Below are positions 1 through 7,776 of a stretch of 64,000 nucleotides of DNA, in pieces. The translations under genes and the position numbers were made by a program. The stretch covers positions 868,001 through 932,000 of the forward strand of contig OZ244812.1 in NCBI GenBank assembly GCA_965220205.1. The letters run 5' to 3'. Position 1 is the first letter of the stretch; every line of letters starts with the position of its first letter. Source of the DNA: G965220205 sp965220205. GTDB lineage: Bacteria; Chloroflexota; Dehalococcoidia; Lucifugimonadales; Australimonadaceae. Under the pieces are notes generated by a model. That model saw nothing but the letters and a program-made list of their open reading frames with translations. It was not told where the DNA came from and ran no database searches.

Positions 1-572
1 TCGTGCTTCTGGTTGTAGTAGTTCTGGTAGTGGCCGTGCAGGTGCTCGAAGTGGATCGGATCGTGGGAGTTGTCCATGCACTGGAGCCAATTGCAGGGCA
101 GCGGCCTGAAATGAATCTCGCGGACCAGCTCAGGCCGGGCGAAGAGCTCCCAACGGGGCAGCAGCGGCGCAGGCGCAGGGCCCATGTACGCCCAGACCAA
201 GCCGCCGAGCTCCTGCGTGGGGTAGGCCTTTACCTTGAGCGGCAGGCAGGCCGGCTCGAAGGGCATGTCCACGACCTTGCCCTCGACGTTGTAGGTCCAG
301 CCGTGGTAGGCGCACCGCAGCCCGTTCTCCTGAGGGATGCCGTAGGCCAGGCTGATGGCGCGGTGCGCGCAGGCCTTGCCGATGAGGCCAATCTCGCCCT
401 TGAGGCTCCGGAAGAGGGTCAGGTCCTCGCCAAGGATTCGCACGGGTTGGACGGGCTCCTTGAGCAGCTCCTCGACGGCGCCGACGGGCTGCCAGTAGCG
501 GCGCATCATCTCGCCCATCGGCGTGCCTGGCCCCACCCTCGTCATGCGGTCGTTGGTCTCTTGGGTGATCAT
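1..572 (-). CDS. Rieske [2Fe-2S] aromatic-ring-hydroxylating oxygenase, N-terminal part (runs off window)
   Basis: Reading the minus strand from ATG at 572 gives an open frame of 190 codons that leaves the window without a stop. It is preceded by GGGAGG six bases upstream. Residues 68-70 (CAH) and 87-90 (CAYH) are the CxH and CxxH ligands of a Rieske cluster. Residues 161-179 carry the start of the catalytic domain, NWLQCMDN followed by D171, H174 and H179, the usual mononuclear iron site. Known family role: the oxygenase component takes electrons from a reductase and hydroxylates aromatic or other ring substrates, as in phthalate 4,5-dioxygenase-like enzymes. The C-terminal half and any reductase partner lie outside the window, so the substrate cannot be named. 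A second ATG at 576 lies in a different frame and gives only an arginine-rich shadow. Confidence 0.9.
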   Translation of the reverse strand, partial: MITQETNDRMTRVGPGTPMGEMMRRYWQPVGAVEELLKEPVQPVRILGEDLTLFRSLKGEIGLIGKACAHRAISLAYGIPQENGLRCAYHGWTYNVEGKVVDMPFEPACLPLKVKAYPTQELGGLVWAYMGPAPAPLLPRWELFARPELVREIHFRPLPCNWLQCMDNSHDPIHFEHLHGHYQNYYNQKH

Positions 573-730
573 CCATTGCCTCCCGTAATCCGCTCGACCT
601 ATCGTTGTCCGATCCTCGTCGGGCTGATGCTACCACGTTTGCGCCGCCTCGACCCACGCCGCCGGCGGGCCCACGCGGGATACCTTTGCGTGACTCGCAT
701 GGCCCCTCTCGTACTCGCCCAATGCGGAGT

Positions 731-773
731 GCAGAGGGCTGAGCCCTCTGCCGGGGGCGTAGGGGCGTCCCCC
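731..773. repeat. Two adjacent hairpin-forming inverted repeats
   Basis: Positions 731-751 form a perfect 9-bp inverted repeat (GCAGAGGGC / GCCCTCTGC) around TGA. Directly after it, 753-773 form a second near-perfect stem of GGGGGCG and CGTCCCCC. There is no T-run, so a classic terminator is unlikely. The pair lies in the 680-base gap between the divergent Rieske and MaoC genes. It could be a REP-like repeat, but no second copy was found in this window. Confidence 0.45.
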
Positions 774-924
774 ACACCAACGTATCTGGTGGCTGGGCGG
801 GAAGAACAGCACTCGTCGAGCAGAGTTGCGCAAAGGCCCCGCGCGTCCAACCCGCCGCGACATTCGCCCCTTCCTCTCAAGGCCCCCGCCGCCTAACATT
901 CTTGCGTTGAGCATGCATCGAATC

Positions 925-1140
925 CCCGCCTGCCGCCCCGAGCCGTCGGCCCGATTTACGAGTAAATGACGCACAATGACTCTAAATGACTCACTTGAGA
1001 AGAAACTGTCTCCCGCTCCACTCGTAAATCCATGGAATCCACGAGTAAACCACCTGTGGCATTCTGGCCCATTCCCGCTCGTTCTCGTGCATTCCCGTCG
1101 TTCCCATGCGGCATTGCCGTGCTCTCCTTCGTGGTTCCCG
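925..1140 (+). repeat. Interspersed mosaic repeat element, copy A
   Basis: No gene is seen here. In order the element has a GATTTACGAG box (953-962), three ATGAC units starting at 966, 976 and 986 (exact 10-bp period), a 30-base spacer, a 25-bp near-palindrome at 1021-1045 beginning CTCGTAAATCC and ending CCACGAG, then GTAAAC and several CATTCCCG-like short repeats up to about 1135. The same order is found at 57940-58165 (minus strand) and 62385-62590 (plus strand) with different base choices. The DNA is less GC-rich than the flanking genes. Function is unknown; it could be a recombination or protein-binding array, or a structured RNA. Confidence 0.7.
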
Positions 1141-1250
1141 CGCTTGACACGTGAACCACGCCCCGCCCCTAGATTCCCGTATCGGGGCACGGAATGACGG
1201 AACTCTCGCCGCCGCCTGCGCGCGGCGGCGACCACGAGGAGGGAGGCTAT

Positions 1251-1760
1251 ATGAACGTCAAACGCGGCTGGGAGGGGCGGTTCCTGGAGGACTTCAAGGT
1301 CGGCGACGTGTACCGGTCGGCCATCGGCCGGACGGTCACCGAGGCTGACAACATCTGGTTCACGCTGCTGACGAACAACGACAACCAGATCCATTTCAAC
1401 GACGAGTACGCCAAGCGCACTCAGTGGGGCAAGCCGCTGGTGAACAGCGCCTTCACGATCGCCGTGGTCACGGGCCTCACGGTGAGGGACGTAAGCCAGA
1501 ACGGTTTCGCGCTCGGATGGGAGCGCATCGTTCTCCCCAACCCGCTGTTCGCCGGGGACACTCTCTATGCGGAAACGGAGGTCCTGTCGGCGCGCGAGTC
1601 GCAGTCCGACCCGCGCCGCGGCGTCGTGCGCGTGCGTACGCGCGGCATCCAGCAGGCCGGGGTGATCGTCATCGAATTCGAGCGCAGCGTGATGGTGTGG
1701 AAACGGGACCACGCGCCGAGCGTCGGCAGCTTCCCCGAGGTCCGGGAGCCGAACTCCTAG
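1251..1760 (+). CDS. MaoC-like (R)-specific enoyl-CoA hydratase/dehydratase
   Basis: This 169-residue protein has the length of a single hot-dog MaoC domain. The stretch NNDNQIHFNDEYA (about residues 44-56) followed by GKPLVNSAF matches the catalytic Asp/His helix of MaoC dehydratases, in which Asp and His add water to a trans-2-enoyl-CoA. Related stand-alone proteins act as mesaconyl-CoA or other acyl-CoA hydratases; the substrate here is not determined. The start at 1251 is chosen because GAGGGAGG lies just upstream. An in-frame ATG at 1194 would add residues encoded in GC-rich leader without homology. The gene stands alone between repeat copy A and a convergent small gene. Confidence 0.85.
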   Translation: MNVKRGWEGRFLEDFKVGDVYRSAIGRTVTEADNIWFTLLTNNDNQIHFNDEYAKRTQWGKPLVNSAFTIAVVTGLTVRDVSQNGFALGWERIVLPNPLFAGDTLYAETEVLSARESQSDPRRGVVRVRTRGIQQAGVIVIEFERSVMVWKRDHAPSVGSFPEVREPNS

Positions 1761-1782
1761 GAAACCTCTGCTTGGAGCGCGC

Positions 1783-2055
1783 TCACGCCGTCTCCTCGAC
1801 GACTCGGCGGAGCTCGGCGATGACCTGCTCGGTCTGGCCGGCGGTGAGCCCCCATGGCTTGCGCAGCGTCGGACGCGACAGCAGGTAGTAGCGGAACGCT
1901 CCCCACGCTCGCTCCGCCGCCGCGTCGGAGGGCGCTCCCATCACGGCCGGGGCGTACTTGCCGGCGAAGCGTTCCGCGATCTGCGACACCGGCTCGTCGT
2001 CCTCGAGGAACGACACAGCCCGCGCCGAGCGCTCCCGCATCTCGTCTCTGTCCAT
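1783..2055 (-). CDS. Hypothetical protein, 90 residues
   Basis: A small acidic and basic residue-rich protein with no recognised domain. It opens MDRDEMRERSARAVSFLEDD and contains a central aromatic segment, WGAFRYYLLSRP. Composition is balanced, unlike the arginine- or proline-rich shadow frames nearby, which supports coding. GGAG lies 12 bases before the ATG, a weak ribosome site. It converges with the MaoC gene and diverges from the SirB1-type gene whose ATG is at 2144. Function unknown. Confidence 0.5.
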   Translation of the reverse strand: MDRDEMRERSARAVSFLEDDEPVSQIAERFAGKYAPAVMGAPSDAAAERAWGAFRYYLLSRPTLRKPWGLTAGQTEQVIAELRRVVEETA

Positions 2056-2143
2056 TGCTGCTTCTTCTCCGGCCTCTGAAGTCCCCTGCCCCTCAAGCCC
2101 TCAGCCTTCGACAGCCGACGCCCGCGCATATACTACCCTGGCC

Positions 2144-2974
2144 ATGGCAGCTCCGACGGCATTCGACCTCTTCACTCAGGCCGTTGCGGTCCCCGGCGAC
2201 CGTATCGAGTTGGCTCGCTGCGCCCTGCTCGTCGCAGCCTGCGCCGACCCGTCCGTCAGCGTCGACGACGGGCTGAGGCGCCTCGACGCCCTGGCCCACG
2301 GCGCCGCCGAGCGCGTAGCCGCAGCCGACGCCCCTCTGGCCCAGGTGAACGCTCTCAGCGAGCACCTGTTCGACGTCGCCGGCTTCTCGGGCAACGAGGA
2401 CGACTACTACGACCCACGGAACAGCCTGCTGGACCAGGTGCTCGCGCGCAAGGTGGGCATTCCGATAACGCTGTCGCTGGTGTACATCGAGACCGGCGCA
2501 CGCCTCGGCGTCCCGCTGGCGGGCATCGGCATGCCCGGCCACTTTCTGGTCCGTCACGAGCAGGAGACCTCGCTGTTCATCGACCCATTCCACCGAGGCG
2601 TACTGCGTTCGCAACGCGAGTGCGCCGAGCTGCTCTCGCAGATTTCCGGCAGCGTGCGCTGGAATCCCGCGTTCCTCGATCCCGTCGACAACCGTTCGTT
2701 CCTCGCGCGCATCCTCCGGAACCTCGGCGCTATCCGGACGCAGCGTGAGGAGCTCGCCGAAGCGGCGGACGTCCTGAGCTTGCTCGTCGCGCTGCAACCG
2801 GACGAGCCGGGTCACCGCCGCGACCGCGGCGTGTTGCGGCAGCGCCTGGGACATGGGGACCTCGCGTTGGAGGACCTCGAGCACTACCTCAGCTGCGAGA
2901 GCAACGCCCCCGACGCCTGGAACGTGCGGCGCCTCATGGAGCGGATCCGGGATGGCGGCGGGGCGCAGGCGTGA
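2144..2974 (+). CDS. SirB1-family transglutaminase-like protein with TPR tail
   Basis: The 276-residue product resembles the SirB1/YchA family (transglutaminase-like N half and tetratricopeptide C half). Diagnostic sequence includes DDYYDPRNSLLDQVLARKVG (about residues 86-105), PITLSLVYIE, and GMPGHFLVR, the typical core. The usual catalytic Cys of true transglutaminases is not evident, as is normal in this family. The C-terminal 80 residues are helical repeats (AADVLSLLVALQPDEPGHRRDRG, DLALEDLEHYL). Role is not well established; E. coli SirB1 is linked loosely to gene regulation. The ATG at 2144 is preferred over upstream in-frame codons because the family begins here. Confidence 0.8.
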   Translation: MAAPTAFDLFTQAVAVPGDRIELARCALLVAACADPSVSVDDGLRRLDALAHGAAERVAAADAPLAQVNALSEHLFDVAGFSGNEDDYYDPRNSLLDQVLARKVGIPITLSLVYIETGARLGVPLAGIGMPGHFLVRHEQETSLFIDPFHRGVLRSQRECAELLSQISGSVRWNPAFLDPVDNRSFLARILRNLGAIRTQREELAEAADVLSLLVALQPDEPGHRRDRGVLRQRLGHGDLALEDLEHYLSCESNAPDAWNVRRLMERIRDGGGAQA

Positions 2975-2984
2975 GCGCGCGCCG

Positions 2985-3839
2985 TTACGCAGTCGAGTAG
3001 CGGCGTTCGAGGTCCGTGATGCGCTCGAGCCCGAGCGCGTTGGCAATGCTCATGCGCAGCTCGCCGCCGCTGCCCCACCGTTCGAGCGCCGTGATCGTCC
3101 CCCGCTGCCGGAGTTCGACCATCATCTCCTTGATGATCGGATACAGCGAGAAGACGGCGCCCCGATGGATCTGGACCTTGAACCCCATCCTGGCCACGTC
3201 GGCCGGAGGAAGCTCGCCGTTGTACATGAGCGGAAGGTCGCCGAGCCGCCGGGCAAACTCGCGCAGGTCGTCCGCGGTGCGGATGCCGTCGACGAACACG
3301 AGGTCAGCCCCGGCGGCGGCGTAGGCGCGGCAGCGGCGTTCCGTATCGTCCCAGCCGGTCACGGTAAGAGCGTCGCACCGCGCGATCACGACGAAGTCGT
3401 CGTCGCGGCGCGCCTCGACGGCGGCGCGCACCTTGGCGGCCGCCTCGCCGGCGTCGATCACCTGCTTGCCGTCGAAGAACCCGCACTTCTTCGGCGCGAC
3501 CTGGTCCTCGATGTGCACGCCTGCGACGCCGGCCCGCTCGTACGCGCGGATAGTCCGCCGCACGTTGATCGCGTTGCCGTAGCCGGTGTCAGCGTCGGCG
3601 ATGACCGGGACCTCGACCGCTTCCGCGACGTACGCGGCGTTCTGGACCATCTCGGTCTGCGTGAGCAGGCCGACGTCGGGCATGCCCTTGGACATCGCGG
3701 CGCCGAAGCCGGACATGTAGACGGCGTCGAAGCCCGCCTCCTCGGCGATGCGCGCCGTGAAGCCGTCGTAGGTGAACGGCATGAGCAGCGTCTCGTCGCG
3801 AGCGAGCAGCTCTCGCAGCCGGCGGGTCGTGGTCGTCAT
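2985..3839 (-). CDS. Isocitrate lyase / PEP mutase superfamily protein
   Basis: A 284-residue TIM-barrel enzyme of the 2-methylisocitrate lyase / phosphoenolpyruvate mutase / oxaloacetate decarboxylase group. It shows MPFTYDGFTARIAEEAGFDAVYMSG near the N-terminus, the metal-binding DADTGYGN (about residues 80-87) and GVHIEDQVAPKKCG (about 106-119). Family members cleave or rearrange C-C or C-P bonds of small 2-oxo or hydroxy acids with Mg2+. The flexible-loop motif, usually KKCGH or KRCGH in lyases, reads KKCGFF here: the Cys is kept but the His is replaced. This makes a simple lyase assignment uncertain. AAGGAG lies upstream of the ATG at 3839. Confidence 0.85.
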   Translation of the reverse strand: MTTTTRRLRELLARDETLLMPFTYDGFTARIAEEAGFDAVYMSGFGAAMSKGMPDVGLLTQTEMVQNAAYVAEAVEVPVIADADTGYGNAINVRRTIRAYERAGVAGVHIEDQVAPKKCGFFDGKQVIDAGEAAAKVRAAVEARRDDDFVVIARCDALTVTGWDDTERRCRAYAAAGADLVFVDGIRTADDLREFARRLGDLPLMYNGELPPADVARMGFKVQIHRGAVFSLYPIIKEMMVELRQRGTITALERWGSGGELRMSIANALGLERITDLERRYSTA

Positions 3840-3918
3840 CGCACATCTCCTTGGCGGGCGGTCTTCGAGCGCCAGCGGAGGACCGGCGAGCGGACCGGGG
3901 CCGCGCTAGGGAGTCCCG

Positions 3919-4158
3919 CTACGACGCCAGTAGGCCCTCGAGCCCTTCTCTGAGCCTCGGCAGGAACTCGTCAAGCGGCGTCGACAACGGCAGGGTGATC
4001 TCGAACACCTCGCTCTTCATCATGCCGCCGTCGCCCTTGCGCCAGCCGCCGGGGTCCTCCTTGGCGAGCTCCACGTTGATGGACTCGCGGTCGATGCCAA
4101 GGTTGTCCGAGACCTCGTAGACCGCGGCCATGTCCTCCATGCTGATAATCACGTCCAT
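3919..4158 (-). CDS. Hypothetical protein, 79 residues
   Basis: Small acidic protein with no recognised family (begins MDVIISMEDMAAVYEVSDNL, ends LPRLREGLEGLLAS). It lies between the PHP-domain protein and the PEP-mutase-like gene on the same strand and may be co-transcribed with them. The open frame continues protein-like upstream of the ATG (VDTAARVAEHPG) into the end of the PHP gene, but no start codon is present there before a stop. The true start may therefore be non-standard, or the gene truncated. Confidence 0.5.
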   Translation of the reverse strand: MDVIISMEDMAAVYEVSDNLGIDRESINVELAKEDPGGWRKGDGGMMKSEVFEITLPLSTPLDEFLPRLREGLEGLLAS

Positions 4159-4189
4159 GCCAGGATGCTCGGCGACGCGGGCAGCGGTG

Positions 4190-5422
4190 TCAACCGCCGT
4201 CGAGGAGACGGACCCCGCCGTAGACGCCGTCGTAGCCGGGCGACACGATCACTTCGCCCGCGCGGACGCGACCCACGCCCTCCGCGACGCGCTCGCCAGC
4301 GGCGGCGGCTATCGCCTCCAGCGGAGTCGTCTGCAGCGCGGCGAGCTCAGTGCCGGCGGCTTCGACCGCAGCGAAGTAGGACTTCGCAACACTCTTCGCG
4401 GCGGCGCCCCTGCCCGTCGCCGCGGAGATCACTTCCTGCAACGGAACGAGACGCAGGAACGGAGGCCGGCGGCCTTCTTGGTCCGTCCACATCCCGTCGA
4501 GGCGGCGGACGACCGCCGCAGGCCGACGGGACAGGAGTTCCATGCGATGGAGAACGCCGAGCGTCAGTGGGCGTCCGCACACACCGCACCGCTCGCCGGC
4601 CTCCAGCGTGACGGCCGGGTGCTGGCATACGCCGCACTTGCGGTGTCCGTCGTAGTGGTACTTCCCCTCCTCGGGGAAGAACTCGATGGTGTGCTCCACG
4701 CCGCCGCCCGCCAGCGCCTCCCGGAGCCGGTCGTAGCTAAGCTCGCCCGCGAACACAGTCAACTCCCGCCCCATGCGGCCGGGCGAGTGCGCGTCTGAGA
4801 ACGAGACAATCGTGAGCTCGTCGAGTTCAGGCACGCGCCAGTTCATGGACGGGTCGCTGGACAGCCCGGTCTCGATGGCGTGGATGTGGCGGGTCATGTC
4901 GCGAAAGCATTCCTCCAAGGAATCGAATCCTCCCTTCGATCCGTAGACCGAGTACCACGGAGTCCAAGCGTGCGCCGGGATGACGACGCACCGCGTGTCC
5001 CCGTCGAGCGCCATCGCGACCACGTCCCGCCCGGACAGCCGCAGCATGGGTCTGCCGTCCGACGCGAGCAAGCCATGGGGAGCAAGCGCCGTGCACAGGC
5101 GGTCGACGGCCTCGAAGTCCGGCGCCAGGACCAGCAGGTGAATGCGGCGCGACCTGCCGCTCTGGGGAAAGACGCAGCTGAGCTCGGTCCCGAGTACGAA
5201 GCGCGGTCCGCCTTCGTCGCTCGCGAGGCGGAGCAGGCCGCCGCCTGCGTCGACGAGCTCCCGCCGCAGGCGCCCAAGCCAGACGGGATGCGTGAAGTCG
5301 CCGGTCGCGAGCAGGTCGATGCCCTTGATGCGCGCCCAACGCGACATCGTCGCCAAGTCGAGCGATGGGCTAGTCCCGCGCGCGAACGAGGAATGGAGGT
5401 GTAGGTCGGCTGTGTAACTCAT
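4190..5422 (-). CDS. PHP-domain nuclease, endonuclease Q-like
   Basis: The 410-residue product starts with a PHP metal site, ADLHLHSSFARGTSPSLDL (residues 5-23), and keeps further PHP histidines (GDFTHPVWLG, IPAHAWTPW, SFSDAHSPG). A zinc-finger-like region follows: KYHYDGHRKCGVC then CGVCGRP, with C263, C266, C279 and C282. A helical C-terminal part ends with a helix-hairpin-like segment. This order matches endonuclease Q of Thermococcales and some bacteria, which nicks DNA 5' of deaminated bases (uracil, hypoxanthine, xanthine). The assignment is from motif recall, so another PHP nuclease remains possible. Function inferred: repair of deaminated DNA. Confidence 0.8.
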   Translation of the reverse strand: MSYTADLHLHSSFARGTSPSLDLATMSRWARIKGIDLLATGDFTHPVWLGRLRRELVDAGGGLLRLASDEGGPRFVLGTELSCVFPQSGRSRRIHLLVLAPDFEAVDRLCTALAPHGLLASDGRPMLRLSGRDVVAMALDGDTRCVVIPAHAWTPWYSVYGSKGGFDSLEECFRDMTRHIHAIETGLSSDPSMNWRVPELDELTIVSFSDAHSPGRMGRELTVFAGELSYDRLREALAGGGVEHTIEFFPEEGKYHYDGHRKCGVCQHPAVTLEAGERCGVCGRPLTLGVLHRMELLSRRPAAVVRRLDGMWTDQEGRRPPFLRLVPLQEVISAATGRGAAAKSVAKSYFAAVEAAGTELAALQTTPLEAIAAAAGERVAEGVGRVRAGEVIVSPGYDGVYGGVRLLDGG

Positions 5423-5480
5423 AGGTCAGCGCCCTCACTGACAGCATCATTGCACAACGGCACGCGACGGCCCGGCCAAG

Positions 5481-5510
5481 TTGACGCTCGGAAGCGGCGA
5501 ATGCTAGCCT
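5481..5510 (+). promoter_or_regulatory. Possible ilvB promoter
   Basis: TTGACG (5481-5486), an 18-base spacer and TAGCCT (5505-5510) resemble sigma-70 boxes. The -10 box is weak. Transcription starting near 5517 would give an 85-base leader containing the hairpin at 5563-5591. Confidence 0.35.
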
Positions 5511-5562
5511 TTGAGACGTTCGTGGCCTGCTAAACGCTGCGTCGCAATCCAACGATGACGCA

Positions 5563-5591
5563 CCCCGTTCCGCAGTCGGACGGGGATTTTT
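5563..5591 (+). terminator. Intrinsic terminator / attenuator just upstream of ilvB
   Basis: CCCCGTTCCG pairs with CGGACGGGG across a CAGT loop (one bulged T). The stem is followed by A and five T. The T-run ends ten bases before the ilvB ATG, so on the plus strand this can act as a transcription attenuator and may also hide the ribosome site. The preceding EndoQ-like gene is on the other strand, so the hairpin does not end an upstream plus-strand gene. No short leader ORF rich in Leu, Val or Ile was found. Confidence 0.65.
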
Positions 5592-5601
5592 CCGATGCGG
5601 G

Positions 5602-7344
5602 ATGACGGCACGCTCCATGCATATCTCCGGCGCCGCCAGCATATGCGAGTCGCTCTTGAAGGAGGGCGTTGACACGGTCTTCGGCTATCCGGGGGGCGCG
5701 ATTCTGCCCTTCTACGACGCGCTCTACCACTACCCGCAGATCCGCCACGTGCTTGTGCGTCACGAACAGGCCGCCGCCCATGCGGCGGAGGCCTACTCGC
5801 GCGTCAGCGGCAAGGTCGGCGTGTGCGTCGCCACCTCTGGCCCCGGCGCGACCAACCTGATGACGGGCCTGCTCGCCGCGAAGATGGACTCGACGCCCAT
5901 GGTCGCTATCACCGGACAGGTCGCCCGCCCGTTCATGGGAACGGAGGCGTTCCAGGAGTGCGACACGGTCGGCATGGCCAAGCCCGCCGTCAAGAAGGCC
6001 TATCTGGTGATGGACGCGAGGGAACTCGCGGCCACGTTCCAGGAGGCGTTCCGCTTCGCGCAGGAGGGCCGGCCCGGGCCCGTCCTGATCGACATCCCGA
6101 AGGACGTGCAGGCCGAGACGTTCGATTTCGCGTACCCGGAGCCGGTCAACAACCACGCCGGGCCGGACCCGGACCCGGCCATGATCGAAGAAGCGGCGCG
6201 CCTGCTGAACGCCGCCGAGCGTCCGCTGCTCATCGTGGGCCGCGGCGTTCACATTGCACGCGCGTGGGACGAGCTGCAATCGCTCGCGGAGAAGGCCCAC
6301 GCGCCCGTGCTCAACACGCTCCACGGCACGAGCGCCTTCCCGCGCCATCACCCGCTGGGCCACGGGATGCTCGGCATGCACGGCATGTACGCGAGCAACA
6401 TCGCGTCGGACGAGGCCGACCTCGTCATGGGCGTCGGCATGCGCTTCGACGACCGAGTCATTGGCAGGCCGGGCACCTTCGCCCCCAACGCGAAAGTCGT
6501 GCACCTAGAGATCAACCCAAGCCAGATCAACAAGAACGTGCGGGCCGACGTCGCTCTCGTCGGCGACTTGCGGCGCACCCTTGGCGCCTTGCTCCCGTTG
6601 GCGCAGAGCCGGCGGCACGAGGCTTGGCTCGAACGGCTGGCCGAACTCGAGCACGCCCACCCCAGCATCGACCTGCCCGACTCGGATGTCGTGACGCCGC
6701 AGTACGTGCTGCGCGAGCTCAACAAGATTGTCGAGCACAGCGCTAACCCGCTGATCGTGACCGGCGTAGGACAGCATCAGATGTGGACAGCGCAGTTCAT
6801 GTTCATGCCAACCCTCAACAGCTTCGTGTCGTCCGGAGGGCTTGGCGTTATGGGATTCGAGTTGCCGGCGGCCATCGGCGCGCAGATCGGACGTCCGGGC
6901 GCGACCGTGTGGTCGATCGCGGGCGACGGCGGCTTCCAGATGACGCTCCAAGAGCTCGCGACGGTGGCCCAGGAACACCTGCCCGTGAAGATCGCAATCA
7001 TCAACAACGGCTACTCCGGCATGGTGCGGCAGTGGCAGGAGCTGTTCTACGACCACCGCTACAAGTCGGTGGCGGTCAGCAGTCCCGACTACGTCAAGCT
7101 CGCGGAGGCGTACGGGATACCCGGCGTCAGGGTTACTGAGAAGGACGACGTCGGCATGGCGCTCGCATTGGCCGCCGACCACCGGGGGCCGTACCTTCTC
7201 GATTTCGCGGTGTCGCCCGAGGAGAACGTCTACCCGATGGTGCCGCCGGGCGCCTCGCTGGCGGAGACGGTCGAGAGCCCGCGCGTCGTGCCCTACCGCC
7301 AGCCGATCCACATCGCCCCCGAGGGTCTCGTCAGCTACCCCTAG
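5602..7344 (+). CDS. ilvB: Acetolactate synthase large subunit
   Basis: At 580 residues it has the normal length. The N-terminal TPP domain has FGYPGGAILPFYDAL and the catalytic Glu (E55 in RHEQAAAHAAEAYSR). The central FAD-type domain has MRFDDRVIGRPGTFAPNA. The C-terminal TPP/Mg site is GDGGFQMTLQELATV...NNGYSGMVRQWQELFY; the RQWQ segment is typical of anabolic AHAS. The enzyme condenses two pyruvates (or pyruvate and 2-oxobutyrate) in branched-chain amino acid synthesis. Unusually, no ilvN or ilvC follows; the next genes are a toxin-antitoxin pair. It is preceded by an attenuator-like hairpin. The ATG at 5602 has only a weak ribosome site; M6 at 5617 is an alternative start. Confidence 0.92.
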   Translation: MTARSMHISGAASICESLLKEGVDTVFGYPGGAILPFYDALYHYPQIRHVLVRHEQAAAHAAEAYSRVSGKVGVCVATSGPGATNLMTGLLAAKMDSTPMVAITGQVARPFMGTEAFQECDTVGMAKPAVKKAYLVMDARELAATFQEAFRFAQEGRPGPVLIDIPKDVQAETFDFAYPEPVNNHAGPDPDPAMIEEAARLLNAAERPLLIVGRGVHIARAWDELQSLAEKAHAPVLNTLHGTSAFPRHHPLGHGMLGMHGMYASNIASDEADLVMGVGMRFDDRVIGRPGTFAPNAKVVHLEINPSQINKNVRADVALVGDLRRTLGALLPLAQSRRHEAWLERLAELEHAHPSIDLPDSDVVTPQYVLRELNKIVEHSANPLIVTGVGQHQMWTAQFMFMPTLNSFVSSGGLGVMGFELPAAIGAQIGRPGATVWSIAGDGGFQMTLQELATVAQEHLPVKIAIINNGYSGMVRQWQELFYDHRYKSVAVSSPDYVKLAEAYGIPGVRVTEKDDVGMALALAADHRGPYLLDFAVSPEENVYPMVPPGASLAETVESPRVVPYRQPIHIAPEGLVSYP

Positions 7345-7524
7345 ACGGCCGACGGAGCCCCCATCTTCAAGATAGCCGGCTCTTCCCCACCCTGACGGCG
7401 CAGCGCAGTCCGCGCTGACACATGATGTTTCGCGGCCCTCCGGGTGACTCGGAGCCTCGTCGTTGACTTGGCTGGAGGGTCGTCGGTAGAATGGTATGGT
7501 CAAAACAACCGGTTGGAAGTCGAT

Positions 7525-7776
7525 ATGCGTGAAGTTCGAGCTACCGAAGCCAAGATGCGCCTGGCCGAACTCCTCCGGACGGTCGAGCACGGGGAGACCA
7601 TTGCCATAACGAGGCACGGCAAGCCGATCGCGCACCTGGTCCCTGCTCTTGCGCAGGACCGCGCCGCACGCGAGGAGGCAGTGGAACGCTTCCGAGAGCG
7701 CCGCTCTACGTGGAGGCGCGTCGCTTTCTCCACCGAAGAGATACTTGCTGCCCGGCATGAGGGGCACCGTCTGTGA
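7525..7776 (+). CDS. Phd/YefM-type antitoxin
   Basis: An 83-residue protein beginning MREVRATEAKMRLAELLRTV, then GETIAITRHGKPIAHLVP, the typical N-terminal DNA-binding fold of Phd/YefM antitoxins. The C-terminal half (residues 45-83) is charged and would wrap the toxin. It overlaps the toxin gene by four bases (GTGA), the normal antitoxin-first order. Family members bind their own operator and are degraded to release the toxin. The longer frame from 7444 adds sequence without family similarity, so 7525 is chosen. Confidence 0.85.
   Translation: MREVRATEAKMRLAELLRTVEHGETIAITRHGKPIAHLVPALAQDRAAREEAVERFRERRSTWRRVAFSTEEILAARHEGHRL

Noticed and set aside
3..896. Long plus-strand open frame over the Rieske gene
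   Set aside because: Composition is shadow-like; the minus-strand frame carries all Rieske motifs and a good ribosome site.
953..1045. CRISPR or phage att array in the mosaic repeat
   Set aside because: Only three 10-bp units without spacers of CRISPR length, and no integrase nearby.
630..1712. Long minus-strand open frame across the MaoC gene and repeat copy A
   Set aside because: It reads through repeat DNA and antisense to MaoC; no motif and no ribosome site.
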